Below, one piece after another: positions 1 through 12,199 of a stretch of 64,000 nt of DNA. A model generated the notes under the pieces. That model had not been told where the DNA came from. It saw only the letters and a list, made by a program, of their open reading frames with translations, and ran no database searches. Location of the stretch: contig LS997563.1 in assembly GCA_000469685.2 (NCBI GenBank), positions 27,206,897-27,270,896 on the forward strand. The letters run 5' to 3'. A program made the translations under genes and the position numbers. The stretch comes from Haemonchus contortus (Eukaryota > Nematoda > Chromadorea > Rhabditida > Trichostrongylidae). The first letter of the stretch is position 1. Every line of letters begins with the position of its first letter.

Positions 1-1944
1 AATTGCAAAATTGACAAAGATATTTTTTTCTCTCAGTGCTGAAGCCCATGTTAGTATCCTGTACTCTTCAGAAAAAAATTAACCGAGACTGTGTACTCTC
101 TCCCGAATTTGAAGAAGTATAGTTCGTAATTACAGAGCAAATGTGGGCCCTAAAAAGCAGAAGATAACCGGATTACAATATCATCAACATTGAGTGGCGG
201 CAGTAAGAGACAAGGAAGATTGACGTTGACGTCATTGAAGAAAAACAAGTACAAATGAGAAGGAGCACTGTATGCTCCTTTGAAAGTAAAGGTCAGAGGA
301 AGAGTGTTGCCGATATAAAATTCGTAGAAAAAGGATGAAGAAAGAGCACATTCAGATAACTTCTCAACTTCTTCTCTACTGACCGAAGCTGGAGCTACAA
401 AAAACGCAAACGCCGCGAATCGACGTCGAGAAAAGTGCTTCGACAGTGGGAACTATGAATGCACGTTGAAATGGATAAACAAACAGATTATCGCAAGAAT
501 CTGAAGTTAATATATGCTCAACTCATTGTCATGCACATGTATGGAGCAGCCGTAAATAGCAAACGTCAAAAACCACTGATTAAACGAGGATCCCGTGCTA
601 TTCACGCATTCCAAAGAACCGTTGAACGGTCTTTTTATAAAAAAAAAGTGCTATATCGAATCGTTGTGGGTGCAGCATCGTGTTCTTCATGAATACGTTC
701 CACCCCCTATGCGAAAATTGCGAAGCCTGATAGCTCGATTTTCACCACAGTCTTTAGTGTTGTATACATATTTCGAATCTTCAACGCATTCCATAGAGCA
801 ATTTAAGAGGGAGTACCGCCACCCCTCTCCATGGTAAGGATGGTTGGCGAAAAAAAGCGACTAAAGCGTAAGATGGTGTAAAAGTAATTGCAAAATTTAG
901 TAAAAAAAACATCAAGGACAGCGACATGTGGGCAAAACTCAGACCTTTGATTTGTTATTACCCTTCATAACACTCTTTATCCCCTATACTACCAAGACCA
1001 TCTTTGCCTGCTCCCTTCTGGTGGCCGAAGTTTTTCCACGAACTACATTTCCATCCCTTCAAGACTTCCGCATAGCGTACTTCGGTGAAATGGCAGTAGT
1101 AAACAAAAATACTAAGCTACAACAAGAACAAGAAGAGTTCACAGCCTCAGGTTTGATGCCGTATTGGCCGACCGGAATGTTGTACGTGTGTGTCACTCTT
1201 CTGTGATTAGGGAGGCTATTTTATCTCCAGCACACAGATAACGATAAAAATAGTTTTAAAGATTTTCTGCTAGGATGAATCTGTGGCCCTCTTGAATAGT
1301 ACGTGGGACGTTTTAGGGTCGAAAAGCGCTGTGGACAGGGTACAATAAGGGTTCCGAAACCGATTTGCTGACGTGCACACTGTAAGTGGTCATGTTAGGC
1401 TGGCCTTGTTATTACTGTACTATTTACGGGGCGAAACAAATAGTTCGCCCATGTGAAAGACACCCAGACGAAAGCACACGGCTATATCGTACAAGGCCCT
1501 TCTTTTACTTTTTCGAAGCCTAACATTTTTAAAATCCGCCGATTTTCGCCTTTTCTCTTCCATATCCTTGCCTGGTACCGGCACCATGAATTCCATTAAT
1601 TCACTTAAAATGTACACCTCAGAATAATTGTGATCTGTGCTTTCTGATTGAAATCATTCACCGGCTTCTGTCACCCGAAGATGGCTGGATTGCTCAAAGC
1701 TCACTCTACAAATCAAAGGGATGAGGACTATCTTACCATACGCTGTTTTTGTCCGCGCGTAGAACATGGCAGAACATAAAAATAAAAATAAAATTAAAAA
1801 TCAACTCAAAAGAAATATTAACAAGGCAAAAAATCATACTGAATTGCAAATTCATGATAAAACGAGAATCGCTATGAGCAGGGCTTTACTCTAACGCTAT
1901 CTCCAGCTCAATTAAATCAATTGAGCACAAGTTGCGGGGGAACC
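1..1944. other. Intergenic, nothing recognised
   Basis: AT-rich, with only short reading frames (the longest 92 codons) that have no recognisable motif and no convincing splice signals. An A-rich stretch lies near 1770-1805. I see no gene, RNA gene or complete mobile element here. Confidence 0.5.
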
Positions 1945-1980
1945 GACGGTTTGCGATGGATTAATCCGTCGCAAACCGTC
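1945..1980. repeat. 36-bp near-perfect palindrome
   Basis: Arms GACGGTTTGCGA and its complement meet at a central GGATTAATCC; there is one mismatched pair. It would extrude as a perfect hairpin with essentially no loop. This resembles the 1-bp-loop foldbacks at 2665 and 41935, so it may be the minimal relic of a foldback element. Confidence 0.8.
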
Positions 1981-2664
1981 AATGATCACGAATCAGAGCA
2001 ATATCGTAAATCAGCACACTTTGATTCCAAGACACCTCTGAAGGAGTTGATGTTCAACTTCAACAGCGACACATATTGAAAACTATTCACGAATACGAGG
2101 AAGAGTCATGCAGACCAGGTTTGAGCTAGTACTAACAACACAATGTAAGATCTTCGTGATAGAGATTTTTAGAAAGTCTAATTCGCAGAAATTGTTGATG
2201 ATAGAAGCGCCATGCCTTTAGGAGGACTTTCCAACCAATTTTTACGATTATTTCGATCAACGAGAACGGGTTCCGAATGACTTAAGAGACGAATGGTTGG
2301 AATGCGCAGATTATTCGTTATCGTCGAAGACAGCAAAGATACACTCCTTGAGACAATCGAGATCATACATCGGCAAGGGATCTTTGAAGTTTCATTCAAA
2401 TTATATTGTCTTCTGCAGATTACTAAACATGAACAACAAACGGAACTACCACACGTTTGGATTTGCTATTGATATTGAATGCTGCTACAAATTCGAAGTG
2501 CGCTACATTAAACGTGTACTTCGAGTGTTTCTTAATCTTCCATTTAGGATGCTCCACAGCGTTCGCCTTTCATTCAAAGTCTTAGTAGCGTTTCGAATGT
2601 GTTTGTAGCCTCTAAAATGGCGTGCTTTGGGGAGCCGATTTTCATATCAGTGCTATCTATCTTC

Positions 2665-2745
2665 AGTCTTCCATCCGTCTGGTTCACCTTACTGGTACCA
2701 GACTTGTCTGGTACCAGTAAAGTGAAACCAGACGAATGGAAGACT
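2665..2745. repeat. Foldback hairpin, 38-bp arms
   Basis: The arm ending TACTGGTACCAGA (2665-2702) is followed by a 4-base spacer (CTTG) and by its inverse complement (2707-2745) with about three differences. Such short-spacer foldbacks are typical of snap-back MITEs. No coding sequence is associated and no clear target-site duplication was identified. Confidence 0.85.
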
Positions 2746-2879
2746 TGGCTGACTCGAGGATCTCTATTTCATCAAACACTGAAGTATAATCTTCAAACGC
2801 TCATTTTATTCTCCGTTCCAAAAAGCGAGCCCTTGATTCTGTCCGTGAAAGCTGATTGTTAGAAAAGCGTGTTCAAATA

Positions 2880-3170
2880 ATTACTGTGAGGGAACGCATT
2901 TCCTCGAACCCAAATTGAGGAACTGCCATGAACTCACTGCCTTTCGCCGCTTCGCAGATTGTTTTTTGTGCAGAAGTTTCGGAAAATCTTGTCGGCCCGA
3001 AGGGGTGACGGAACTTCTCCCCAAAATACTGCGGCCAGTGGCAACGCTTCCGCGGCCACCCGTACCCTTCCACTGGGAATTGAAATTTTCCCCTTGATCG
3101 AGTGCGGCGAACGCGCGACACGCCGTTCGGGGAAAAGATTCTAGACCCCGGCCCGAAGTCACACAGAACC
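2880..3170. other. GC-rich island, unassigned
   Basis: About 290 bp noticeably richer in G+C than the flanks, open in two frames on the minus strand (2873-3121 and 2881-3162). Neither translation matches a family I recognise. The composition shift suggests a fragment of a dispersed repeat or transferred element rather than a host gene. Confidence 0.25.
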
Positions 3171-5465
3171 TAAACTTTTTTAACCACAGTGAACGTCACT
3201 CGTGCATTACTCAAGCCGCTTCGTGTAAGCTTGATAGTCAAGCTTGAGTTTAAAGAATTTTTACACGATACGATCGCCGGTGGTCGGTCGCCATAATAGG
3301 CTTTTCCTAATAGTTCGCGTGAAATGACGCGCCAGGGCCCTATCGCTTCAAACTCGTGATCTACAATTAGGTGTTAGTATGGCTGTGTTTTGAATGAGTA
3401 CTTAAAAAATCGCTGAGGCGAAACGAACGCACTGCCTTTATCAGGCTTCTTAATCGGTATTTAGTACCTGGTGTCGTCACTTCTTTATAAGGGCAATGCG
3501 ATGCGCAGCCAGATTGCTTTTCGTTCACACTACTGCTCACCCTATCGTCCCCTACTGTTAGCCCAATGGAAGATCGGACAATCGTATGTGTGTATTTCAG
3601 GATGGGATGCCAACAAAGGTGGGATCTTCGCAGCTGACAAAATCTGCTAAGTGGTATTTACCGGCCGCTTCAAAAGTGTAACGAGGCGATAGCAAGCGGT
3701 AAGAATTGTTACCGAAGGACAACAAAGGAATGAAATCGTCACACATTTGACGTTCACATTCAGATGATATTTTGACTAGGGGAAAAACCATTGATGAAGT
3801 GCAGTAGAGAACGGTGTAGAAGGTATTGAACGTCTAGAGTTTCCACAAAAGGTGATCAAATAAGTGACAAGATGTAGTAAGCAGGCTAAACGCTAGTTGT
3901 TTCAAGAGTTCCGGATTGCGGTAGTGATGCTGTCAGAAGTGATGTGAACGAAGGAAATACCATTGCAAATGCGTAATTTGCCTGTAAACGCAACTATTAG
4001 AGTGATGATAAAAATAATTAATGAGCCATTACATAGGATCAATAGGTTACCTTTTATGGAAGATCACATGCAACTACGGCATGCCCACTGAAACTTTCAT
4101 TGATACCCGTTCGATTGAGTACTATTTATGTGCACTTTCCTTCCAAGTATCGCAAAAGAACCGTCAACAACACAGTACACCACATATGCACTCTTAACAT
4201 TGTTGGCTCAACAGAAGAAAAGCATAGATTATCCACCGTCAGAATACCTGAAGTGGTTTTGGGATGTTAAGTGAGCATAACGCGGATGTAATGAGGTCAG
4301 CGGGCTAGTGAACACTGATGGCGGCGCTGCTAGCGCTAATGCGTAGTGGCTCAAGTTCACTATTCACAATTTTGGTTGAAGGGCCCGAACATGGAATGAA
4401 TGCAGTTCACGTTGGCAGAACTCCTTTTCTACGTCGTTACAGGGCTCAAAGAAGGGAACCCAATGAATGTTAAGAAGAGAAAAAAAGCGAATGAAGAGTG
4501 TAGAAGTTCAAGCGCTCTGAAAAAACATGATGATTTTATGGAGGCGGAATTTTAAAAAATAGGTGATACTCCCATTTTATTGGTTTGACGATTAAATCAC
4601 GTCCAACTACTCAACTACCTGTAAAAACATAGTGTGTATCAAAGCTGTGCCCATGTATGAGGTACTTTGAGGAATTTAAGTAAGGAATTCATTCAGTGGC
4701 AAGAATTTTTTTACGATGGTAAATTTCAGCGATTCCGCACAATTTTGAGGCAAACCCCTACAGTCTTACTAGCGGGAAAGGAGAGTTTCTGTTCATACTT
4801 TATTGATTGGTCTATGTAGTCTAAGGACGATGCCGGATCCAGAATGGAACGAACATGATTTGAGAAGTTGATGTAAGCAACCACGAAAAAGGAAATTAAA
4901 CTTTAAAGCAGTGCAAGAGCTTCAAGAGGTCAATAGTGGGAGGAACATAAGAAAAAACAATTTTTGAACGTTACTGCTAAAGGTCAACAGGGAGGGTATG
5001 ACGTGGGGCCGTGACGGCCATTTATAACGGTGTTGGTTAATGTACTTTGACAATTACCATTTGCGAAAGAAGGAAGATAAGCCACATGCGTAGCTGTTTA
5101 GCATTCTTAGAAGGAGATCAGTTCGTATTCGACTACTAAAAAATTGGACTTTGTCTTGCAGATCCTCGTGCAATGCGGAAGTGTATCCGGTCAGACGTTT
5201 GTCCACTTGATTATGATGGTCTTCAAGTTTCTTAAAATACTTTTCAGAAAGGATGTGTGGATTATTCTAATTCCTTCCCCTCGACTACTCAACATGCACT
5301 ATAGGTCCCAAATTTTATGATTTCTCAGTCGTTCACGTCCCATCAACGATCTGACCGAGATTCTCGACATTGTCCAGCGATGCACAGACATTGTCGCCGA
5401 ACGAAAAACCTCACTACCCGGTTTTTGGCAGTTTTCGAAAGGCGACAGTGAAATCGGGGCGACGA
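3171..5465. other. Intergenic upstream of collagen gene
   Basis: About 2.3 kb with no recognisable gene or repeat structure. The last hundred bases lead into the collagen promoter. Reading frames are all short and unmatched. Confidence 0.45.
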
Positions 5466-5470
5466 TTCGG

Positions 5471-5478
5471 TATAAAAG
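5471..5478 (+). promoter_or_regulatory. TATA box of the collagen gene
   Basis: TATAAAAG lies 126 bases before the collagen start codon, the position expected for a strong developmentally pulsed cuticle collagen promoter. Immediately downstream GTGCGAAGCGCAC forms a small hairpin around the expected transcription start. The first GC-richer leader (CCTCGCCGCC) follows. The promoter call is inference from sequence alone. Confidence 0.6.
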
Positions 5479-5595
5479 TGCGAAGCGCACTTTCAGTCCT
5501 CGCCGCCTTCTCGTTCCGTTTTCGAGCCAGCTTTATTATCTTCAACCTAACCACCAAAATCTATCTCACCATATATCGAGAAGGTGTCAAGAAGA

Positions 5596-5603
5596 TATTG
5601 TAG
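5596..5603 (+). promoter_or_regulatory. Possible spliced-leader acceptor
   Basis: The bases directly before the collagen ATG read ATATTGTAG, a plausible nematode 3' splice acceptor at zero distance from the start codon. Many nematode collagens are trans-spliced to SL1 close to the ATG. No branch-point test is possible here, so this remains a candidate. Confidence 0.3.
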
Positions 5604-6904
5604 ATGGAGTCACCGGAGCAGAAGGAACTGCGTAGGGTCGCTTTCTTCGCCATCGTCGTCAGTACAGTGGCAGTGATTGCCGCCGTTGTCACTTTGCCCA
5701 TGCTCTACAGTTATGTTGCAAATTTCCAGTCTCATCTCATCATGGAGACAGATTTCTGCAAGGTGCGTGCTCGATGTAGCTCCTTGATGTTTTTCGAAAA
5801 TGACCATCATGTTTCAGACTCGAGCGAGGGATATGTGGGCGGAGATACACCACATTGATGGACCTGAGTTCACTCGCACCAAGCGACAGTATGGTGCCTC
5901 TCCAAATCCTCCTCTCGCGAATCCAGGTGGTGGCTATGGGCCTGTGGTCAATGCAGAGCCGGCTCCAACTTGCTGTCCCTGCCAGCAAGGACCTGTTGGG
6001 CCACCAGGACCACCTGGAGACGATGGCGAAGATGGAGAAGATGGAGCTCGCGGTAATGATGGTGTTAGTGGAAAGGTTGGTGCTCGAACTCGTCTAAACA
6101 TTGTCTGGAGAGATTTAGAATAATGCTTACTTTGACATCAGCCCCATTTCAGGATGGAAGTATGCTCGAGTCAGCTATCAGCAATGAACCCTGCATCATT
6201 TGTCCACCTGGCCCACCGGGACCTCAAGGTATGGCAGGTAGCAAGGGACCACAAGGACCAAAGGGGGCCCCTGGAGAAAACGGAGAAGATGGCAAGCCAG
6301 GGCTCGCCGGCATGCAAGGCCCAATGGGTATGATGGGAATGCCAGGAAGACAAGGCGTCGCAGGACCGAAAGGAGCACCGGGCAGAATCGTACAGGTACA
6401 CTGCTTCAACAACCTTGATCTATTCATCTATGAGCTAAATTGCAAACCTTTAAGGTTAACGGCCCAGCCGGACCAGCAGGCCACAAGGGACCGCGGGGCC
6501 CACCAGGGCCACGAGGTGAAGCTGGACTCGATGGAGGGAACATGGAAGGACCACCTGGTCCCCCTGGACCTGCAGGACGTCCGGGACCGCCAGGACAGCC
6601 TGGACCGCAAGGAGTGCAGGTGCATTTACTTTTCAAAAAATATTCGGCGCAGGAGAAGCTTCTGTTCTGAACGAAAGCAAAGTTTCTCGTTCTACCTGCA
6701 CTTTGTCTGGAATGTATCTACTTTTGTTGCGCAAGTACTTCGCAATCACAGCGACAGCTATCGCTTTGTCTCTAGGGGCAAATACAAAAATCAGTATTAT
6801 AGCAAGCACAATGATATAACTGTATTCAGGGAGCGCAAGGAGCAGCTGGAGAGCCAGGAAGTTGCGAGCATTGTCCAATCCCACGTACACCACCTGGATA
6901 TTGA
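5604..6904 (+). CDS. Nematode cuticle collagen, five exons
   Basis: Structural protein secreted by the hypodermis and cross-linked into the cuticle. Exons 5604-5762, 5818-6075, 6153-6395, 6455-6619 and 6830-6904, all phase 0, give 299 residues, the usual size for the family. Introns are 55, 77, 59 and 210 bases; three acceptors end TTCAG and the third ends TTTAAG. Residues 11-35 are a hydrophobic N-terminal anchor. RTKR at 73-76 is a subtilisin-type cleavage site as in BLI-4-processed collagens. Interrupted Gly-X-Y blocks are bounded by cysteine clusters at 105-108 (CCPC), 153-156 (CIIC) and 287-290 (CEHC), and the protein ends in a PPGY tail. The start is chosen because it gives the standard N-terminal homology block. 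No stop or frameshift is present, so the gene looks intact. I cannot assign a C. elegans orthologue with confidence. Confidence 0.95.
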
Positions 6905-6986
6905 GATTTCACCCGAACGGCTCGTACAGCATCAACAAAACTCCGCCCTTGATGGGTGTTATCGAAATTATTCTACGATTAAGGGA

Positions 6987-6992
6987 AATAAA
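6987..6992 (+). terminator. Poly(A) signal of the collagen gene
   Basis: AATAAA begins 83 bases after the collagen stop codon, a typical short nematode 3' UTR distance. No other canonical signal lies closer. Confidence 0.65.
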
Positions 6993-7322
6993 TGTGTTCT
7001 TTCCTTGCTGTTTGGTGCGCCATACATATATACTTTTAAGTAGCTAGACACGCGAAGTTGATAAACCTGTGATAGAAAAACTTCTCTAAAAGGCTTTCGT
7101 GGACTCGAAACGATTTTTTTTTGTGAAACTACGACTGATACTTTGAATTGATTATGGGATTCAATGACCATCTCGATGTTGCTTGCTGTACCAGAGATCT
7201 TCGCATTCCTGTTTTTATGAATTATCACGACGTGAACAACGCATTCGACAATAATTTTGAGTGTTCATGTTTCATACATCCATCAGCACCGGAACGCTGA
7301 CTCATCCAAGAGTTCTTAATGA

Positions 7323-7910
7323 TTTATATGTTTGTGTGTGTGTGTGTGCGTCGGTGTGTGTGTAGTGTGTGTAGGTGTGTGTATGTGTGCATTGGTGTGT
7401 CTATGTGTGTGTGTGTGTGTGTGTGTCCATGTGGTGTATGTGTGTATGTGTTTGTATGTGTGTATGTGTGCGTATATGTGCGTATGTGTATGTGTGTATG
7501 TGTATAGGAGGATGTGTATGTGTGTGAAGGTGTGTGTGTATGTGTGAATGGGTGTGTGTCTGTGTGTATGTGTGTGCATGTGGTGTATGTGTGCGTATGT
7601 ATGTGTGCATGGGGCGCATGTGTGTATGTGTGAGTATGTGTGTAGGTGTGAGTGCAGGTGTGTGTATGCGTTTATGTGTGTATGTGTGTGATGGGTGTGT
7701 TTATGTGTGTATGTGTGTAAATGTGATGTATGTAGATTGTGTGTCCATGTGGTGTATGCGTGTATGGGTGCGTGTATGTGTGTGTATGTGTATGTGTGTA
7801 TGTGGTGTATGTGTGTATGTGGTGTATATGTGTATGTGTGCATGTGTGTTTATGTGTGTACGTGTGTGTACGCGTGTAGGTGTGTGTAGGTAAGTGCGTA
7901 TGTGTAGTAA
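7323..7910. repeat. Long imperfect GT/CA microsatellite
   Basis: About 590 bp built almost entirely from TGTGTG and TGTATG variants with scattered GC and GG interruptions. The apparent long reading frames on both strands (poly His-Thr or Cys-Val) are artefacts of the repeat. It lies about 400 bp downstream of the collagen gene. Confidence 0.97.
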
Positions 7911-8783
7911 CATGGCGTGTTATTGTCATAGGAAACTGGAAAGCTTCTTCTTCTCAAGTTTATTCTCAACTATAGTACAATACCACCTCCAACACTGAGG
8001 GTTACGCTCCTTCACTTTGGACCGTTGATGAAGTCTGCTCAAAGCAAGGGTGTAATTGTTGGCAAGGCACATATTATTCGCTTTCGAGGGAGACGCACAA
8101 AATACAGTTGCCTTTGACGTGAACCTTCGAATAGAAGTCTGCTACAACTTCTCCTACTTCCGAATCTATTGTATGAAGTTTCTATAAATTGGACACGTCA
8201 ATTTGAGCTGCGTGAGTCGAGGATTGTGCATGAATTGATCACCCGTTTGCTGAGATGACCTTATTCATGTTGTCCATTAGCAGACTGAGGAGCGCCTGAC
8301 ATCACGGCACCAAAGAAGTTCAGGTGAGGAGAAATCCTGACGGAAGACGGATGACAGGTCTGTTGAGCTGCATGACAGAATTGAAGTAAACCATTCGTAT
8401 GAGTACTCCGGGGATAACTGTATTATGGTGAGTACTCTCATAGATTTCCTTTTCTTAGCTTTTCCTCCTAACATTTTAATATGATTGTAACTTTGCTCTG
8501 TATATTGAGATTCGTTCTTTGAGCGAAGGATGTTCTATGAAGGATTAGTCTGGCGCTGAATCTACAAGTGCTATAACTGTCGTCTTCTCTTAAATGTGTT
8601 CTGTTTGTAGTTGTAGCGGGACCATCGTTAATCGTACAGCATTACTATTTGTAAGCATGCCCGTCAATCTGTCACCGTTTTCTTCTATCCGCCTACATTC
8701 TTGAATTGGTAAGATGTCTGTCACGTTTTCAGACTACGCCATGGTTCAGGCGAATGGCGGAATCATACTTGAAGTATCTGATT
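7911..8783. other. No gene recognised
   Basis: Short unmatched reading frames only. Part of this stretch may be the extreme 3' portion of the minus-strand Pao relic that follows, but I could not match any pol domain here. Confidence 0.4.
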
Positions 8784-9830
8784 TCATAACGGTGAAAGTG
8801 CACGTTCTGGAGTGGCCTTTTCGACAGGCCCTTTTGACAGGCACTGGTTGAGTTGATACTCTCTGAGGGGATTTGTCATATCTACTCGCTGTGAAATCCT
8901 TCCTATTGTCGAAGCTATTATTGGGCGAGTAGGTATTGCTTTCGACTGGTCTACTTGGAGAATAATCCTTTTGACGTGTGCTGCCAGGCCAGTAGTGAAA
9001 TCTTTTTTGACTGATGTTCCAAGATCCATCTTTGTGGCCTTGGATCTGACGGCAAAGTAAAGGGTTAGGGGGGCGTCCGCGTTGTGCCCAGTTCTGTTTT
9101 CCATAGAACTGTGGTTGGTGTTTAGGGCTAAATTACTTCCAACATGCGTGTAGTTCGCGAAAGCGTTCTATCTTTGAGCGATACTTAAGTAGTTGTTACA
9201 GTGCTGGAATTTATGCTGCTGGCCACACCCGGTGCAGCGCAGCTTGGATACCACAGTAACATTAGTAGAGAAGATTTGGGGTTCTCCGTGAATAGGGTCT
9301 CTTATGCTGTCGACACAGTCTTTGCGTTTGATAGCTGTAGACAAATTATCCTGTAGCTTTGTCATGCTCCACGAGCTTCTTCAATCGAACTATTTTTTCG
9401 TCTTGGATTTTCTTTGAAAACGTTTCGAAGACCACGGAGTTTCCATGTTAGTAGTAGTGACGGTCTCTCCTTGTTTTTAGGGTAGCTATGACTGTCTGAA
9501 TATCATTTAGATTGTTCCTTAAAAGGTGCTAGTCATCTGGGCATTGTTTCATTGATTTCAGCTTCCTAATCATCTGCACGATTACTCGCCTTGGGAACTG
9601 ATACTAGCCTTTTACTTGAGGAATCGCTTTCTCATTTGCCAGTTCATGGAATCATCTGGAGTGTTCTTACTGCGTCTCCCTGCAGCAATTAGTACGAACT
9701 GATAATTCTCCGATGTGTGAATATGGTTGCTCGTGTACCAGCTCTTCGAATAATTCCCAAAACGAGTCAAACGTCGGCGGGTTGCCATAGAAGTTAGGTA
9801 CTCCAAGTTCATTTCCGAGTTCTATGTTCC
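8784..9830 (-). pseudogene. Old BEL/Pao gag relic
   Basis: Read on the minus strand, two retrotransposon signatures appear in gag order. Near 9690-9800 there is a DUF1759-like stretch containing FDSFWELFEELVHEQP. At 9168-9365 there is a basic segment leading into a zinc-knuckle core C-x2-C-x4-H-x4-C (CTGCGQQHKFQHC) preceded by CVDSI and GEPQIF, typical of Pao gag. A third open segment (8784-9104) continues in the pol direction without a recognisable domain. The frame changes several times and stops are frequent, so the copy is dead. It is clearly more decayed than the Pao element at 49.3-64 kb and lies in the opposite orientation. No LTRs were found around it. Confidence 0.7.
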
Positions 9831-9849
9831 AACATCCTAGCGTTGCCTG

Positions 9850-11465
9850 GTGAAGTTGACAAGGTAAGGATTTGTGGAGACTGGAATTGACCAGAACTAC
9901 CTTGCTGTGATTATCTTTTGATTTCCTGTTTGGCGCTTGTTTCTTAGCATAAAAGTTCCTGCTTTGACTCCTTCATCAAGAGGGTCGTTGATGGACTGAT
10001 TACATTTGATGGTCGCTGATATCGTTCCTCGACCGATCTAAAGACACAGATTTTGAAAACCGTTTCCTTCGAGATAAGGAACATTTCTAACTCTTGAATT
10101 CAGTAGGGAAGCGCCATGGTTCCTCAAACTCCTGAACTTCGAAGAGTAAGCCGGTTGTCTTCTTGTCAACGCATTGAGTAGTGACCCTCTTCGAGGGAGG
10201 TTTACTGTCGTTCAATGTTGACAGTGCGAGATCGGAGCTTATCACAAGGTTTATATCTTGTAGCTGTCATCTATTGGCATCGGAATGAAGATTCCTCGTC
10301 ATTTGTTATGAGATTGTTGCGAGACAGTGACAGTGTACAATTTTCCGTGCAAATGTTGTAAAAATTGTAGAGTTTGCTCTTCGTTTTGAAATAGCTAGGT
10401 TGGAAATATCCATGAAATGTGGTGAGAACTGCATCTCGCATTCCATCTCTGAGGTGTTGTGAGAAACATGGAGAGGTAATAATTTTTTTCCTTGAATATC
10501 GTGATATTTTACTTTACAGTAGCATAGATCTTCTTATCGTGAATATGATTGCAGAGGGAATTTCTACGGCTATTATTGTACTTTTTGGTTCTTTAACATT
10601 TTGAAAACAATTTTTTTATTCGAAGTTGTTGATTCGAGCAGCTCTTATTAAGGAGCTTCGCCAACGGTTTTTGTCACATTGAACATTGGTAAGAACTTGA
10701 ATTACTAGTTAGTGATTACATCAGCTGAAGCTGTTTTTATTTGCTGTGGGTCCGCTCTTAAACTGACACGACTGTCGGTCGCCCACCTGGTTTTCTGTTG
10801 TGTGACCTTCTCAAACGTTACTTGCTAAAAGTTAGTCGCGCTACGGTTTCATGTTAGGACCAGACTATCGGTCTGTCAACGGGTTTCTGATTAGTTTCCT
10901 TCTCGTTATCGTTGTGCTATCAACCATGATGTAAACATTTAACTTTGTCTTATTGGGGTAGCATTAAAGCCAGGAAGAATGCATTAGAAATGCTGTTATA
11001 GCTTGAGAATGACGGATTTTTCGTTAGCATGCACTGAGGCAAATGGTCCTAGGGGCCCACCTTCTTAAGCTAGTTCATTACTGGTTTTGAGAAAATCCGT
11101 GGTTGTCGTTTTGGCTTAGATGGGTTGAGACTTTCTTTAAATATTTTGCTGCATTCTATTGGTAGACAGGAACTTTGAATCGGATCTCGGCAATGGTTGA
11201 TGCCCGAGTAAGACCCAAACGTATAGTTGGTGGTCCTGCTGAGCAACGTCGGACCATGTGTTATACAACTCTTTTATCTCTCGGTTGCTGACGATACAAA
11301 GCAATGCTCATTGCTTCCGAGCGATATTCCGACAATGAGCGAGCTACAACACTGCTAGAGTCACTTTCATATCAAATTCCTCTGACATTGTTACTAAGGC
11401 TGAGAAAACTATTTGAGCCTTGATCAAGGATTTGACTTTGAGTACCTACATACCTTTCGTTCACC
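9850..11465. other. No gene recognised
   Basis: About 1.6 kb of intergenic sequence. The first few hundred bases may hold the decayed 5' part of the minus-strand Pao gag. No intact reading frame above 61 codons and no inverted repeat ends were seen. Confidence 0.4.
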
Positions 11466-11467
11466 TA

Positions 11468-11988
11468 CAGTAGCTCTCAAAAGTATTCGGCCGAACGCTT
11501 TCACCCTTTTTCGTTCATAACATTCTTCTTATTGGAGCGAATCGCACAAAATTTCGATATGTTCAGCTAAAGCATATTTTACGCCATCCAACCCTGTATG
11601 ACCAAGTGTCCAACGGCCAAGGAGCACAAGCCACATGACTGAGCAGGGTTTTTTTTGCGGTAGCAGACCTAGTTCAAGCAACGTCTGCAGTTATCCGCAC
11701 CTTATGTGTGTTACTCTTCTTTACTGTGTTCGACATTAGCGCTCGTACACCTAAGACATGGCAAGAAGGGAAGAAATCCTGAAAGAACCAATGTCTGTAG
11801 TTCCAGTTGATTTTGAGGTCAAGCCCTTTGGTATATCTGGAACATGACCAGATTGCAGATTAATAGTGGTAAATATTCACAGTACCACACATTTTGAAAT
11901 TTCGCACGATTAGATCAAATGGGAAAGAAGTTGCGACTAAAAAGTCTAACTGATGGAGCATTTAGCCGAATGCTTTTAAGCGCTACTG
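11468..11988. mobile_element. Tc1-type MITE, complete copy
   Basis: A 521-bp element flanked by TA on both sides. The termini are CAGTAGCTCTCAAAAGTATT on the left and, reading inwards from the right, CAGTAGCGCTTAAAAGCATT, both continuing TCGGC. It has no transposase. A homologous copy in the opposite orientation starts at 20793, and the two match almost throughout, which defines the family. TA target duplication and CAGT-type ends place it in the Tc1/mariner superfamily (established); the mobilising transposase is unknown. Confidence 0.85.
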
Positions 11989-12199
11989 TACGTCTTTTTG
12001 GGTCAGCGTGTAGGTGAAACTCATAGCCAGACCTTCCTCGACTCCGAGATGACACTCCACAGTAGTCTGTCGTTTGTGTCCGGGATCCTTAGATGTGGCT
12101 GTTTGTGGGCTGATCCTCAAGCCGCAGGGAGAGGCAGAAAATTGGTGCGACGTCCCGCAATATCCCAACTAGAAGTTGCGAATTCCTCTCTCTTCTCGA

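Noticed and set aside
6171..6670. Antisense and alternative-frame open stretches across the collagen gene
   Set aside because: They are shadows of the Gly-X-Y coding bias of the real exons on the plus strand.
7316..7929. Several 60-175 codon open frames on both strands
   Set aside because: All lie in the GT/CA microsatellite and encode only low-complexity His-Thr or Cys-Val repeats.
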